From: JBBQFI01 sp038321775
Lineage (GTDB): Bacteria; Verrucomicrobiota; Verrucomicrobiia; Chthoniobacterales; UBA10450
Assembly: GCA_038321775.1 (NCBI GenBank)
Contig: JBBQFI010000004.1
Coordinates: 210,702-274,701, forward strand
Direction: 5' to 3'
Length of the DNA: 64,000 nucleotides
Positions 14,929 through 24,064 of the stretch are shown here, one piece after another. Under the pieces are notes generated by a model. That model ran no database searches. It saw only the letters and a list, made by a program, of their open reading frames with translations, and had not been told where the DNA came from. The first letter of the stretch is position 1. Each line of letters opens with the position of its first letter. The position numbers and the translations under genes were made by a program.

Positions 14929-16044
14929 CTAACGAGTTTCGACTTTCCGATGGACCCAGACGCTGTTCACGATGCCAAGACCGAACATGATCATGAGCAC
15001 GAACGAACCGCTGTAGCTGATCAGGGGCAAAGGCACACCGGTAATCGGCATCAACGCGATCGTCATTCCGACATTTTGGAAGATGTGGGTAAAGATGAGC
15101 GCGGTTACGCCAACGACGAGCAGCAGCCCGAATTGATCCCCGGCAAAGAACGCGACGAAGAGACAGGTGAGGAGCAAAAGCGCGAACGCTCCCATGAGGG
15201 CAAGGCCACCGATAAAACCCCATTGCTCACCGATGGCGGAAAAGATGTAATCGTTGTGGATGGCGGTCGCAGGGAGGAAGCCGAGTTCGATCTGCGTATT
15301 AGGCGCTTTGAAACCTTTGCCGGACCAGCCGCCGGATCCGACGGCGATAAGGGATTGATTGATCGCCCAGGAAGCACCTTGTTGATCGATATCCGGATGC
15401 AAAAAAGCTGTGATGCGATCCTGCTGGTAGGGCTTGAGACCAAGATTGACGGCGATCGGAATGAAAGCGAGCGCGATGAGCAAAATGCAAAGCAGATAGC
15501 GCACGGGAATGCCGCCGACGAAAAGCAACGCGAGCAAGACCGGTCCCCAAATCATGCATTCGCCCAAGTCCGGTTGCATCAAAATGAGCAGGCACGGCGC
15601 GCCAACGATCGCGCTGCACAATAGCAACCGCAGCATCGCATGCATCTGCCGGAACTGACTGAGAAACAACGCCAGCACCATTATCCCCGCGACGACAGCG
15701 AGCTGGGCCGGCTGAAAATTGATGGGGCCGAGATGAAGCCAGCTGCGCGCCCCGTAGACTTTTGAGCCAATGAATTTCGTCAGGACAAGAAAGACCAACC
15801 CCGCGAGATACATCGGCAAGGCACCCCAGCGAATCCATCGGTAGTCGATCAAACTGGTGACGATAAAGGCCGCGAAGCCGACCGCGACCCAACTGGCCTG
15901 TTTTCGCCAAAACTCCGAGCTGACCGAGTCCCCCCGCATGTAAGTGGCACTATAGATTGCGATCACCCCGAAAATCGCGAGCGCGAGCATGTTGACAAGG
16001 AGGAGCCAATTGAGGCTCAGGAGCTTACGCAAAAAGGGCGTCAT
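14929..16044 (-). CDS. rodA: Rod shape-determining SEDS glycosyltransferase RodA
   Basis: 371 residues and about ten transmembrane helices. RodA polymerises lipid II into glycan strands during cell elongation together with PBP2. SEDS signatures include RSWLHLGPINFQPAQLAVV, LILMQPDLGECMIWGPVLLA, the loop LGFLPATAIHNDYIFSAIGE holding the catalytic-type Asp, and the C-terminal GVPLPLISYSGSFVLMIMFG. The length suits RodA rather than FtsW. PBP2 (mrdA) and mreBCD are not in the window; they would be expected beyond the left neighbours or elsewhere. Its TAG stop is part of a TCGTTAGGC motif at 14927-14935. Confidence 0.93.
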   Translation of the reverse strand: MTPFLRKLLSLNWLLLVNMLALAIFGVIAIYSATYMRGDSVSSEFWRKQASWVAVGFAAFIVTSLIDYRWIRWGALPMYLAGLVFLVLTKFIGSKVYGARSWLHLGPINFQPAQLAVVAGIMVLALFLSQFRQMHAMLRLLLCSAIVGAPCLLILMQPDLGECMIWGPVLLALLFVGGIPVRYLLCILLIALAFIPIAVNLGLKPYQQDRITAFLHPDIDQQGASWAINQSLIAVGSGGWSGKGFKAPNTQIELGFLPATAIHNDYIFSAIGEQWGFIGGLALMGAFALLLLTCLFVAFFAGDQFGLLLVVGVTALIFTHIFQNVGMTIALMPITGVPLPLISYSGSFVLMIMFGLGIVNSVWVHRKVETR

Positions 16045-16325
16045 TGAGATCGAATTTTCAGCACAAACCAGGCGAGCTGGAGTCGATTATACGCACGTTG
16101 CTGGGTTTCGTAAAATCTGAGATTTGCCCCTGATGCGATAGGGATTGTGATCTCGCGGCGGTAACCTCAGCCTTGTTACGTAAAATAGGTAAGCAAAGAA
16201 TAGATCATAATTTTAAATGATTGAATCCCGGTGATTTACAGATTCTAGAAAATAAAGTTTACGGCCTTTTCTTGTCACAATGTCAAACATAACTAGAATG
16301 ACTTTCCTCGTTCGAGATTTTCCCC
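16045..16325. other. AT-rich intergenic region between rodA and the SprT-like gene
   Basis: 281 bases with no gene. It is markedly AT-richer than the flanks, especially 16180-16290. It must carry the promoters of the divergent rodA and SprT-like genes; the only good candidate I see is the one at 16272-16299. Confidence 0.5.
16272..16299 (+). promoter_or_regulatory. Sigma-70-type promoter for the SprT-like gene
   Basis: TTGTCA (16272-16277), a 16-base spacer, and TAGAAT (16294-16299). The predicted start near 16306 leaves a leader of about 20 bases before the GTG at 16326. No clear Shine-Dalgarno sequence is present. Confidence 0.5.
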
Positions 16326-16778
16326 GTGGCTAAAAAAACAAAACGAAAATTAGCGCATTCGCGATTGCCGATGCAGCGATTGCTTCCTCTACAAGAGGAT
16401 GGCCTTTACTTCGATTTGCGAGGCATTTTCGACGAACTGAATGAGAAATATTTCCGAGGCCGACTGCGCGGCTACAAAGTCATGTGGGGTCGCCGTCGTA
16501 AACAACGACCAAAAGAATATTTTGTTTTCGGCACCATCCAGGAAGAAGACCGCGTCATCCGGATTAATCCGTTACTCGATCAACCATTCGTGCCGCTTTG
16601 GTTTTTGAAATACATTCTCTATCATGAAATGCTGCATTCGGTTGTGCCGGACGAACCGGCGGGCGGAGGAAGACGTCGTGTGCACACAGAGGAATTCAAT
16701 CGGCGCGAACGCCAGTTCCGGGATTATCGCCGCGCGCGGCGCTGGGAAGAAGAAAATCTCGCGCGCTTTCTGCGTTAA
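16326..16778 (+). CDS. SprT-like zinc metallopeptidase domain protein
   Basis: 150 residues with a GTG start (GTG GCT AAA). The zinc site is H100-E101-x-x-H104 in LYHEMLHSVV, with H120 as the likely third ligand. The preceding DLRGIFDELNEKYFRGRLR and VIRINPLLDQPFVPLWFLKY match the SprT/SprT-like core. A strongly basic N-terminus and tail (RRERQFRDYRRARRW) suggest nucleic-acid contact. The eukaryotic relative Spartan degrades DNA-protein crosslinks; the role of the bacterial proteins is less clear. It is isolated on the plus strand between two minus-strand blocks. Confidence 0.85.
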   Translation: MAKKTKRKLAHSRLPMQRLLPLQEDGLYFDLRGIFDELNEKYFRGRLRGYKVMWGRRRKQRPKEYFVFGTIQEEDRVIRINPLLDQPFVPLWFLKYILYHEMLHSVVPDEPAGGGRRRVHTEEFNRRERQFRDYRRARRWEEENLARFLR

Positions 16779-16792
16779 ACGCTAGCGCGTTT
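16777..16792 (+). terminator. Short hairpin at the end of the SprT-like gene
   Basis: AAACGC-TAGC-GCGTTT, a perfect 6-bp stem overlapping the stop codon. It has no strong T-tract, so termination is uncertain; it could serve both converging genes. Confidence 0.3.
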
Positions 16793-16815
16793 CGACGGCG
16801 GTCGACGATCGAACT

Positions 16816-17688
16816 TCAGACGGTAAGGGGGTCGTCGCTACGTTCTTTCTGATGAGGTACCAGAGCGTCGCTGCGAGCAGGAGGGAGATCAGCTTCGCGT
16901 GCCAATTGTTCAGGATCCATTTCTTCATATTTGCCCAGTAGAATTTCGCCGATGCGTTTGCGGAATGTTTCCGGCGTAAAGTTTCGCTCGATGCGGCGTC
17001 GGTGACAGATCGAAATTGCGCCCGTTTCCTCCGAAATAATCACGGCGATCGCGTCTGATTCCTCTGTAATGCCAAGCCCCGCGCGATGCCGCAGCCCCAG
17101 ACTGCGATCGAGCGTCTCGCGCTGGCTGACGGGGAAAATGCAGGCCGCCGCCGTGATGCGACCATCCCGCACAATCACACCACCATCATGCAACGCCGAC
17201 TTGGGATGGAAAAGGGTCAGCAATAACTCGACGGAAAAATCGGCGTTAAGCATGACACCTGTTTCCTCAAAGACCTTAATCGACGTGTCGCGCTCGATTG
17301 CGATAAGCGCGCCGAATTGTTTGTTTGCCAGTTGCGTCACAGCCTCGGTCAGGTCATGAACTGTCTCGCGCTTTTCACTCGTTAGGGAAAAAATGGGGTG
17401 GCCGCCGAGCTCGGCCAATCCACGCCGTAACTCCGGTTGAAAAATAACGACGAGCGCGATCGCCAGAAAAACTGAGAAGCTGCGGATGATCCATCCGATC
17501 ACGACCAGATTCAGCAATTGCGATATTAAAGTGAGCGTGAGAAAAACAATGGCGAGCCCCGTCAAAACTTTCGCGCCACGCGTTCCCCGAAAATAAAGGT
17601 AGCCGTAATAGATACCGACACTGAGCAGAATGATCTCGATGCCACTGCGCCAACGGTCGAGGAAGAATTGAACGAGCGTGTGAATCAT
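16816..17688 (-). CDS. cdaA: Diadenylate cyclase (c-di-AMP synthase)
   Basis: 290 residues. Three N-terminal transmembrane helices (residues about 15-85) anchor the enzyme, followed by the DAC domain with the catalytic D168-G-G (ALHDGGVIVRDG) and the R200-H-R motif (GLRHRAGLGITEESD). It condenses two ATP into cyclic di-AMP, a messenger controlling potassium and osmolyte uptake and wall homeostasis. The charged C-terminal tail of about 50 residues is probably disordered. Its ATG overlaps the TAA of folP (TAATG), so it is translationally coupled. In Firmicutes cdaA sits with cdaR and glmM; here the partner is folP and no CdaR-like gene is present. Confidence 0.93.
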   Translation of the reverse strand: MIHTLVQFFLDRWRSGIEIILLSVGIYYGYLYFRGTRGAKVLTGLAIVFLTLTLISQLLNLVVIGWIIRSFSVFLAIALVVIFQPELRRGLAELGGHPIFSLTSEKRETVHDLTEAVTQLANKQFGALIAIERDTSIKVFEETGVMLNADFSVELLLTLFHPKSALHDGGVIVRDGRITAAACIFPVSQRETLDRSLGLRHRAGLGITEESDAIAVIISEETGAISICHRRRIERNFTPETFRKRIGEILLGKYEEMDPEQLAREADLPPARSDALVPHQKERSDDPLTV

Positions 17689-18539
17689 TATTGCATTTCC
17701 TTGAGCAACGCATCGGCGGTGCGCAAAGCGGCGACATTCGCTTTGACATCATGCACCCGCAAAACGTTCGCACCGCGCTCGCGCAGCATCGCGGTGAGTG
17801 CAATCGTCGGCGCCAACCGATCGGACATTTCAGGCGATTCCACTATTTTCCCCAAAAAACCTTTGCGCGAAACGCCCACGACCATTGGACGTCCATGCAC
17901 TCGCAACGATTCCAAATTTCCCAAAAGCTTCAGGTTATGCTCGAGCGTTTTACCGAAACCGATTCCCGGATCAAACGCGATAGCCATGGGATCAATATCG
18001 AACTCTAGGGCGCGCTCGTACTGTTGTCGAAAAAAATCGGCCACCTCAGCGACGACATCTTCGTAGTGCGGCTTGAGTTGCATCGTGCGTGGCTCGCCCT
18101 GCATGTGCATGACGATAAACGCTGCTTTGCGTTCGGCCGCGAGTTGAAACATTTGTGCATCGCCGCGGCCGCCGGTGACGTCGTTAATAATCGAAGCTCC
18201 GGCATCGAGCGCCGCGCGCGCGACTTCGCTCTTCGAAGTATCGGTCGAAATAAAACTCGAAACTTTTTTCCGCAGCTTTTCGATCACCGGCAACACGCGA
18301 TTGAGTTCTTCATCCGCTGAAACCGGCTCCGCGCCAGGTCGGGTCGATTCGCCTCCCACGTCAATAATTTGCGCGCCATCATCGGCCATCTGTGTTCCGT
18401 GTTCGATCGCGGAAGTGACGGAAAAGAATTTGCCGCCTTCGGAAAAGGAATCGGGCGTAACGTTAAGCACGCCCATGATGATACCGTGGCGCGAGAGATC
18501 GATTGTGCGCCCGGCAATTTTCCAAATCGTCTCAGCCAT
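17688..18539 (-). CDS. folP: Dihydropteroate synthase
   Basis: 283 residues from the ATG at 18537-18539 (MAETIWKIAG). A longer in-frame start reads through non-homologous sequence. Key motifs are MGVLNVTPDSFSEGG near residue 22, DVGGESTRPGAEPVS near 62, NDVTGG near 115, and FDPGIGFGKTLEHNL near 205. The enzyme couples p-aminobenzoate to dihydropterin pyrophosphate in folate synthesis and is the sulfonamide target. No sequence sign of a resistance form is evident. It is the first gene of a two-gene operon with cdaA. Confidence 0.93.
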   Translation of the reverse strand: MAETIWKIAGRTIDLSRHGIIMGVLNVTPDSFSEGGKFFSVTSAIEHGTQMADDGAQIIDVGGESTRPGAEPVSADEELNRVLPVIEKLRKKVSSFISTDTSKSEVARAALDAGASIINDVTGGRGDAQMFQLAAERKAAFIVMHMQGEPRTMQLKPHYEDVVAEVADFFRQQYERALEFDIDPMAIAFDPGIGFGKTLEHNLKLLGNLESLRVHGRPMVVGVSRKGFLGKIVESPEMSDRLAPTIALTAMLRERGANVLRVHDVKANVAALRTADALLKEMQ

Positions 18540-18661
18540 CAGGCGTGAGACTATCATACGCTTTCCTTTATTCGAAACGAAGGGCGCTGTTGTTGAAATG
18601 ACAAGGAGACATTGGCGTGGTCTAATGGCCTCACGAATTTCCAAATGATGACCACGAGTCG

Positions 18662-20866
18662 ATGAGCATGAATGAAGAATTGAAGCAGCGGATTCTCTCC
18701 GTCCTGCGCGCGCCAAAGTATCAGCCACTCGCGAAAGTCGATCTGGCAAAAGTGCTTGGGCGAAAAAGCGGCGTGCGCATGGGATTGAATGAGGCGCTAC
18801 GTGAGCTGGAGCGCGATGGCGAGATCGCGCGCATTCGCAAGAATCGTTACGTGCTGCCGGCGGCGGCAGACCTTGTCACCGGCAAACTGCAAATCCATCA
18901 GGCGGGTTACGGTTTTCTTGTGAGCGAAAAACCAGGCGAGCCGGATGTTTTTATCGCGGCGGAAAACACCGGCACGGCGATGAATGGCGATCGCGCCGTG
19001 GCGCGGATAACGCGCGATCTCGATTATGCGCGAGCGAAAAAAGTTTCGGGACGCGCGGAAGGCCGCGTGATTCGTATTTTGGAACGCGCGCACGACACCA
19101 TCGTCGGCACGCTTCAGCAAACGCGGAATTTCTTCTACGTCGTGCCGGACGATCCGCGCTTGGTGCACAACGTTTATGTGAACCCTGCAGCGTCGGTTGA
19201 CGCTCAACGCACAGGCGCGGATGAAAACGCGCGACAGTCGCGGCTGGCGGCGACCAAGGGAGATAAAGTAGTGGTGCGCCTGGATGTTTGGGAATCGCGC
19301 CACGTCAATCCGGAAGGGTCGATCATCGAAGTCCTCGGGCCGAGCACACAGCCCGGCGTCGACATGTTGTCGATCATTCGGAAATATCATTTGCCCACGG
19401 AATTTCCGAAGGCGGTGCTCGATGAAGCAGCAGCAATTCCGACAAAAGTTGATCCGTCGATGTGGAAAGATCGCGAGGATTTACGCTCCGAATTTATCGT
19501 CACCGTCGATCCCGATGATGCCCGCGATTTCGACGACGCGATCAATGTCGAAGAACTACCGGACGGCAGCTGGCGGCTTGGTGTTCACATCGCGGATGTT
19601 TCGGCTTACGTGACGCCGGGCAGTGCGCTGGATCGCGAGGCCTACAAACGTGGCAACAGTGTTTATCTGGTCGATCGCGTAATCCCAATGTTGCCGGAGC
19701 GATTAAGCAATGGCGTTTGCAGCTTGAATCCGAACGTGGAGCGGCTGACGCATTCCGCCTTCATTCAATTTACCAAAGATGGGCGCACGAAAAATGTTCG
19801 CTTCGCGCGAACCGTGATTCGCAGCGCGCGACGCCTGACTTATCGCGAGGCCTACGCGATTCTACAGGCATCGCCTAACGACCAATTGAGCGAACGGTTG
19901 CACGCCGCGTGGCGACTTGCTTCTTTGCTCCGCCGGAAACGGTTCGAACAGGGCTCGCTGGATCTCGATTTTCCAGAGGTGAAAGTGCGGCTCGATGAGA
20001 ATGGAAAACCGATCCGGCTTGAGCGGATCGAGAACGACGAATCGCATCAGCTGATCGAGGAATTCATGCTTGCGGCGAACGAGGCGGTCGCGCGGGAATT
20101 AAAGAATCGATCGATCCCGACGATTTATCGCGTGCACGAAAATCCGGATCCGGAAAAGCTCGTGGAGTTCCGCGAGTTTGCTTTGGGTTTCAACTATCGT
20201 GTCGGCGATCTGACGCAGCGCGCGGAATTGCAACGTTTACTCACGTCGACGCGTGGCAAACCGGAAGAGCAGGCCGTTAAAATCGCGCTCCTGAAAAGTT
20301 TGAAACGCGCGCGCTATCTTCCTCAACCGCTCGGTCATTTCGGTCTCGCGAAAAATAACTACACCCATTTTACCAGCCCGATTCGGCGTTACGCGGACCT
20401 TGTTGTTCATCGCACACTGGCGGAGCGCGATCAGGCGCGACGCGGGCGTGGCGACATGGGTCAACTGGCTTCGATCGCAGAACACATTTCGATCACGGAA
20501 CGCGTCGCAGCCGAAGCGGAAATCGATTCCGCGAAAATGAAGAAACTGGAATTTTTCCAGCGCCAATTGGATACGCGTGACCCGCAAATATTTCGCGCGA
20601 CGATTCTCGACGTTCGCAACTATGGCCTGCTCGTCGAATTGCCGGACGCGTTAATGACTGGCTTGATTCATGTGTCGTCGCTCACGGACGATTTCTATAC
20701 TTTCCAGCCGGCACAACGTCGGCTGCTCGGCCGCCAGTCACGTCGCCGCTTTTCCATCGGCGACGAACTGCGTGTGTTTGTCGCGCGCGTGGACACGTTC
20801 AAACGCCAGGTCGACTTTGCCATCGCCGGCGATAAAAAACTAAAACCAGCACGGGGTCGGCGCTGA
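18662..20866 (+). CDS. rnr: Ribonuclease R
   Basis: 734 residues. An N-terminal winged helix (ELKQRILSVL...VDLAKVLG, residues 5-60) is followed by cold-shock domains, then the RNB nuclease core starting at VTVDPDDARDFDDAINVEEL near residue 279, whose Asp cluster binds the catalytic metals. Further blocks are NSVYLVDRVIPMLPERLSNG, NPDPEKLVEF and HFTSPIRRYADLVVHRTLAE, then a C-terminal S1 domain and a basic tail. It is a processive 3' to 5' exonuclease that degrades structured RNA. The start could be ATG 18662 or ATG 18668. It is divergent from folP, with about 120 bases between. Confidence 0.94.
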   Translation: MSMNEELKQRILSVLRAPKYQPLAKVDLAKVLGRKSGVRMGLNEALRELERDGEIARIRKNRYVLPAAADLVTGKLQIHQAGYGFLVSEKPGEPDVFIAAENTGTAMNGDRAVARITRDLDYARAKKVSGRAEGRVIRILERAHDTIVGTLQQTRNFFYVVPDDPRLVHNVYVNPAASVDAQRTGADENARQSRLAATKGDKVVVRLDVWESRHVNPEGSIIEVLGPSTQPGVDMLSIIRKYHLPTEFPKAVLDEAAAIPTKVDPSMWKDREDLRSEFIVTVDPDDARDFDDAINVEELPDGSWRLGVHIADVSAYVTPGSALDREAYKRGNSVYLVDRVIPMLPERLSNGVCSLNPNVERLTHSAFIQFTKDGRTKNVRFARTVIRSARRLTYREAYAILQASPNDQLSERLHAAWRLASLLRRKRFEQGSLDLDFPEVKVRLDENGKPIRLERIENDESHQLIEEFMLAANEAVARELKNRSIPTIYRVHENPDPEKLVEFREFALGFNYRVGDLTQRAELQRLLTSTRGKPEEQAVKIALLKSLKRARYLPQPLGHFGLAKNNYTHFTSPIRRYADLVVHRTLAERDQARRGRGDMGQLASIAEHISITERVAAEAEIDSAKMKKLEFFQRQLDTRDPQIFRATILDVRNYGLLVELPDALMTGLIHVSSLTDDFYTFQPAQRRLLGRQSRRRFSIGDELRVFVARVDTFKRQVDFAIAGDKKLKPARGRR

Positions 20867-20972
20867 GTTTATCCGCAATTCTGGTGCGAAGAGACTGAGA
20901 CTAAAGACCTTGGGCATAAAAATAAGCTTTCCTTTCGTTAGCCGCGACAGCAAAATCGCCGCCCGATTGGCA

Positions 20973-21185
20973 ATGGATAACATTATCGAGGCCCGCGAAG
21001 TACAGATCGAACGCAAACACTTTCATGTGGAATTGCGCGAGAACGATCGCGGCAAGTTTTTGCGCATCACCGAGGAAGCTCACGGTCGTCGCAACACGAT
21101 CATCGTGCCGACAACGGGCGTGAACGAATTCACTGCGGCGATCGGTCAGGTGTTGACTCACACCGAGCGGCTCGCCGCGTCGTAA
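20973..21185 (+). CDS. PUR-family nucleic-acid-binding protein (DUF3276-like)
   Basis: 70 residues from the ATG at 20973; a start 63 bases upstream adds a non-conserved stretch. The sequence REVQIERKHFHVELREN, RGKFLRITEE, RRNTIIVPTTGVNEF matches the single PUR repeat of small bacterial proteins related to eukaryotic Pur-alpha, which bind single-stranded DNA or RNA as dimers. These are common in Bacteroidota, Spirochaetes and Verrucomicrobiota. The gene lies about 100 bases after rnr on the same strand, so it may share its transcript. Confidence 0.82.
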   Translation: MDNIIEAREVQIERKHFHVELRENDRGKFLRITEEAHGRRNTIIVPTTGVNEFTAAIGQVLTHTERLAAS

Positions 21186-21286
21186 GTTTTTCCGAAGACC
21201 TGATCTTCGCCAGTCGCACGCGTCGTGCACATAGGTTGACGCGTTGACACGTTCATCGTGCCCTTTAGTTTGCCGAACTTTTTCGA

Positions 21287-24055
21287 ATGATGGCGAAGCA
21301 AACTAAAAAGAAAGTCGCAGCGCGAAAGCGTCGGCCGTCGAAAGCGACGAAGCGACCCAAGTATGTCTATTACTTTGGAGATGGACATGCCGATGGCGCC
21401 GGAAACATGAAGCCGCTTCTCGGCGGCAAAGGCGCCAATCTTGCCGAAATGACCCGTATCGGATTGCCGGTACCGCCAGGTTTCACCATCACGACCGAAG
21501 TCTGCTCTTACTATTATGAGCACAAACGGACTTATCCGCGCGAACTCGAGACCGAAGTCGCCGCTGCTCTCGCGAAAGTGGAAAAATCGGCCGACAAAAA
21601 GCTCGGCGATCCGGAGCAGCCATTGCTTGTTTCCGTGCGTTCGGGTGCGCGTGATTCGATGCCGGGAATGATGGACACGATTCTGAATCTCGGGATGAAC
21701 GATCGTGTCGTGGAAATCGTTGCCGAAAAATCCGGCAACCCGCGTTTCGCCTGGGATTCTTACCGCCGTTTTTTGCAAATGTACGGCGATGTCGTGATGG
21801 GCGTGCAAACCTTGCCTAACGAGGACCATGAGCCATTCGAAAGCGTGATCGAACATTTAAAGGACGAACGCTACGGCAATCACAATTTCCCTGACGTGCA
21901 GCTGACGGTCGAAGATTTGCGGACGCTGGTGCAGCGCTTCAAGGATCTGATCAAAGAGCGCACCGGAAAATCGTTTCCGCAGAATCCGCACGATCAATTA
22001 TGGGGCGCGATCGGCGCTGTTTTCGGCTCGTGGAACAACGACCGCGCGATCGTGTATCGCCGGAAATATGGGATTCCGCACGAGTGGGGCACCGCGGTCA
22101 ATGTGCAGACGATGGTCTTCGGCAACATGGGAAACACCAGCGCGACCGGCGTTGCGTTCACGCGCGATCCCGCGAGCGGCGAGAAGGTTTTCTACGGCGA
22201 ATATTTGATCAACGCGCAGGGCGAAGATGTTGTCGCGGGCGTCCGCACGCCGCATCCGATTGCCGATCTTGCGAAAGAAATGCCGGCCGCGCACAGGGAC
22301 TTGCTCAAGGTTCGCGCGCTTCTCGAAAAACATTTCAAAGACATGCAGGACCTTGAGTTCACGGTCGAGGACAAGCGCCTTTATATTTTGCAAACGCGCA
22401 ACGGCAAACGAACCGGACACGCTGCGGTTCGCATCGCCGTCGATATGGTTGGCGAAAAATTAATTTCGAAACGGGACGCGGTGAAACGCATTCCGGCGGA
22501 TTCGCTCGCGCATTTGCTCGCGCCAATTTTCGATCGCAAATCAGCCGGCAAAGCGAAGAAGATCGGGAGTGGACTCGCGGCCGGTCCGGGTGCCGCGTCG
22601 GGCCATGTCGTTTTTAGCGCGAGCGAGGCGGTGAAGCGCGCCGAAAAAGGCGAGAAGGTTGTGCTCGCGCGCATCGAAACGTCTCCGGAAGATTTACGCG
22701 GCATGATCGCGGCGGAAGGAATTCTCACAGCACGCGGCGGAGTTTCATCGCATGCTGCGCTCGTTGCCCGACAAATGGGGAAGGTTTGCGTGTGCGGCGC
22801 ATCCGGAATCGAAATTGATTATCGGACTCGGACGCTCAGCGCCAATGGCACGTCTCTGCAACAAGGCGATTACATTTCCATCGACGGAACAACCGGCGAG
22901 GTTTTCGCGGGTGAAGTTCCCACGGCGCCATCAGAGATCGTGCAAGTTTTGGTCGATAAATCGCTCGATCAGAAAAAGAGCGCGACGTATCAACAGTACG
23001 CCAAACTGATGAAGTGGGTCGATGAGTTTCGAAAACTCGACGTCCGAACGAATGCCGACACGCCCGAGCAAGTCGCGAACGCAGTCGCTTTCGGCGCGCA
23101 GGGTATTGGGCTTTGCCGAACAGAGCACATGTTTTTCGAAGGCGACCGCATTGACGCGATGCGCGAAATGATTCTCGCCGAAGACAAAGAAGATCGCGCA
23201 AAAGCGTTGGCGAAATTGCTGCCGTATCAGCGCGAAGATTTTGTGGGAATTTTTCGCGCGCTCAAAGGTTTGCCGGCGACGATCCGTTTTCTCGATCCGC
23301 CATTGCACGAGTTCTTGCCGCACGATCCGGCACAACAGCTCGAGCTCGCGGACAAACTCAACGTGAAAGTGGAACACATTTCGCGGCGCGTGCGCGACCT
23401 GCACGAATTCAATCCCATGCTCGGTCATCGCGGTTGCCGCCTTGGAATCGTTTATCCCGAAATTTCGGAAATGCAGGCGCGTGCAATTTTCGAGGCAGCT
23501 GCCGAAGTGCAAAAAAAGGGAATCAAAGTGCGGCCCGAAATCATGATCCCTCTCGTCGGTTTTCCGCGCGAACTGAAATTACAAATCGATATCGTGCACC
23601 GCGTTGTGGACGAAGTGGCAAAAGCGAAAAAGACGAAGTTTCAATATCTCGTCGGCACGATGATCGAAATTCCCCGAGCCGCTCTCGTTGCAGACGAGAT
23701 CGCGCGCGATGCGGAATTTTTCAGTTTCGGTACAAACGATCTCACGCAAACTACACTCGGGATGAGTCGCGATGATTCCGGAACTTTCCTGCCGGCCTAC
23801 GCAGAGCTCGATATCATCGAGACAAACCCGTTCGCTTCGATCGACCAAAAGGGCGTCGGGCGTTTAATGGAAATGACGCGGGATCTGAGCCGCAAAACGC
23901 GACCGAAGATCAAGCTCGGTATTTGCGGGGAGCATGGCGGCGAACCGGCGAGCGTGAAATTCTGCCATCGCCTCGGTTTGGACTACGTCAGTTGCAGTCC
24001 GTTTCGTGTTCCGATCGCGCGCCTCGCCGCGGCTCAGGCTGCGCTTGGCACCTGA
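21287..24055 (+). CDS. ppdK: Pyruvate, phosphate dikinase
   Basis: 922 residues, close to the usual length. The basic N-terminus (AKQTKKKVAARKRRPSKATK) precedes the ATP-grasp domain (LLGGKGANLAEM, PVPPGFTITTEVC, VRSGARDSMPGMMDT). The central swivelling phosphohistidine domain has GGVSSHAALVARQMGKVCV with the His near residue 488. The C-terminal TIM barrel has IGLCRTEHMFFEGDRI, FLDPPLHEFLPHD, PMLGHRGCRLGI and GICGEHGGEPASV with the catalytic Cys. It interconverts pyruvate, ATP and phosphate with PEP, AMP and pyrophosphate. The spacer upstream holds TTGACA at 21244-21249, but no good -10. Confidence 0.95.
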   Translation: MMAKQTKKKVAARKRRPSKATKRPKYVYYFGDGHADGAGNMKPLLGGKGANLAEMTRIGLPVPPGFTITTEVCSYYYEHKRTYPRELETEVAAALAKVEKSADKKLGDPEQPLLVSVRSGARDSMPGMMDTILNLGMNDRVVEIVAEKSGNPRFAWDSYRRFLQMYGDVVMGVQTLPNEDHEPFESVIEHLKDERYGNHNFPDVQLTVEDLRTLVQRFKDLIKERTGKSFPQNPHDQLWGAIGAVFGSWNNDRAIVYRRKYGIPHEWGTAVNVQTMVFGNMGNTSATGVAFTRDPASGEKVFYGEYLINAQGEDVVAGVRTPHPIADLAKEMPAAHRDLLKVRALLEKHFKDMQDLEFTVEDKRLYILQTRNGKRTGHAAVRIAVDMVGEKLISKRDAVKRIPADSLAHLLAPIFDRKSAGKAKKIGSGLAAGPGAASGHVVFSASEAVKRAEKGEKVVLARIETSPEDLRGMIAAEGILTARGGVSSHAALVARQMGKVCVCGASGIEIDYRTRTLSANGTSLQQGDYISIDGTTGEVFAGEVPTAPSEIVQVLVDKSLDQKKSATYQQYAKLMKWVDEFRKLDVRTNADTPEQVANAVAFGAQGIGLCRTEHMFFEGDRIDAMREMILAEDKEDRAKALAKLLPYQREDFVGIFRALKGLPATIRFLDPPLHEFLPHDPAQQLELADKLNVKVEHISRRVRDLHEFNPMLGHRGCRLGIVYPEISEMQARAIFEAAAEVQKKGIKVRPEIMIPLVGFPRELKLQIDIVHRVVDEVAKAKKTKFQYLVGTMIEIPRAALVADEIARDAEFFSFGTNDLTQTTLGMSRDDSGTFLPAYAELDIIETNPFASIDQKGVGRLMEMTRDLSRKTRPKIKLGICGEHGGEPASVKFCHRLGLDYVSCSPFRVPIARLAAAQAALGT

Positions 24056-24064
24056 GTTTCGAAA

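Noticed and set aside
21244..21272. Promoter TTGACA upstream of ppdK
   Set aside because: The -35 is perfect but the best -10 at 16-18 bases (TAGTTT) is poor, so it is not listed as a feature.
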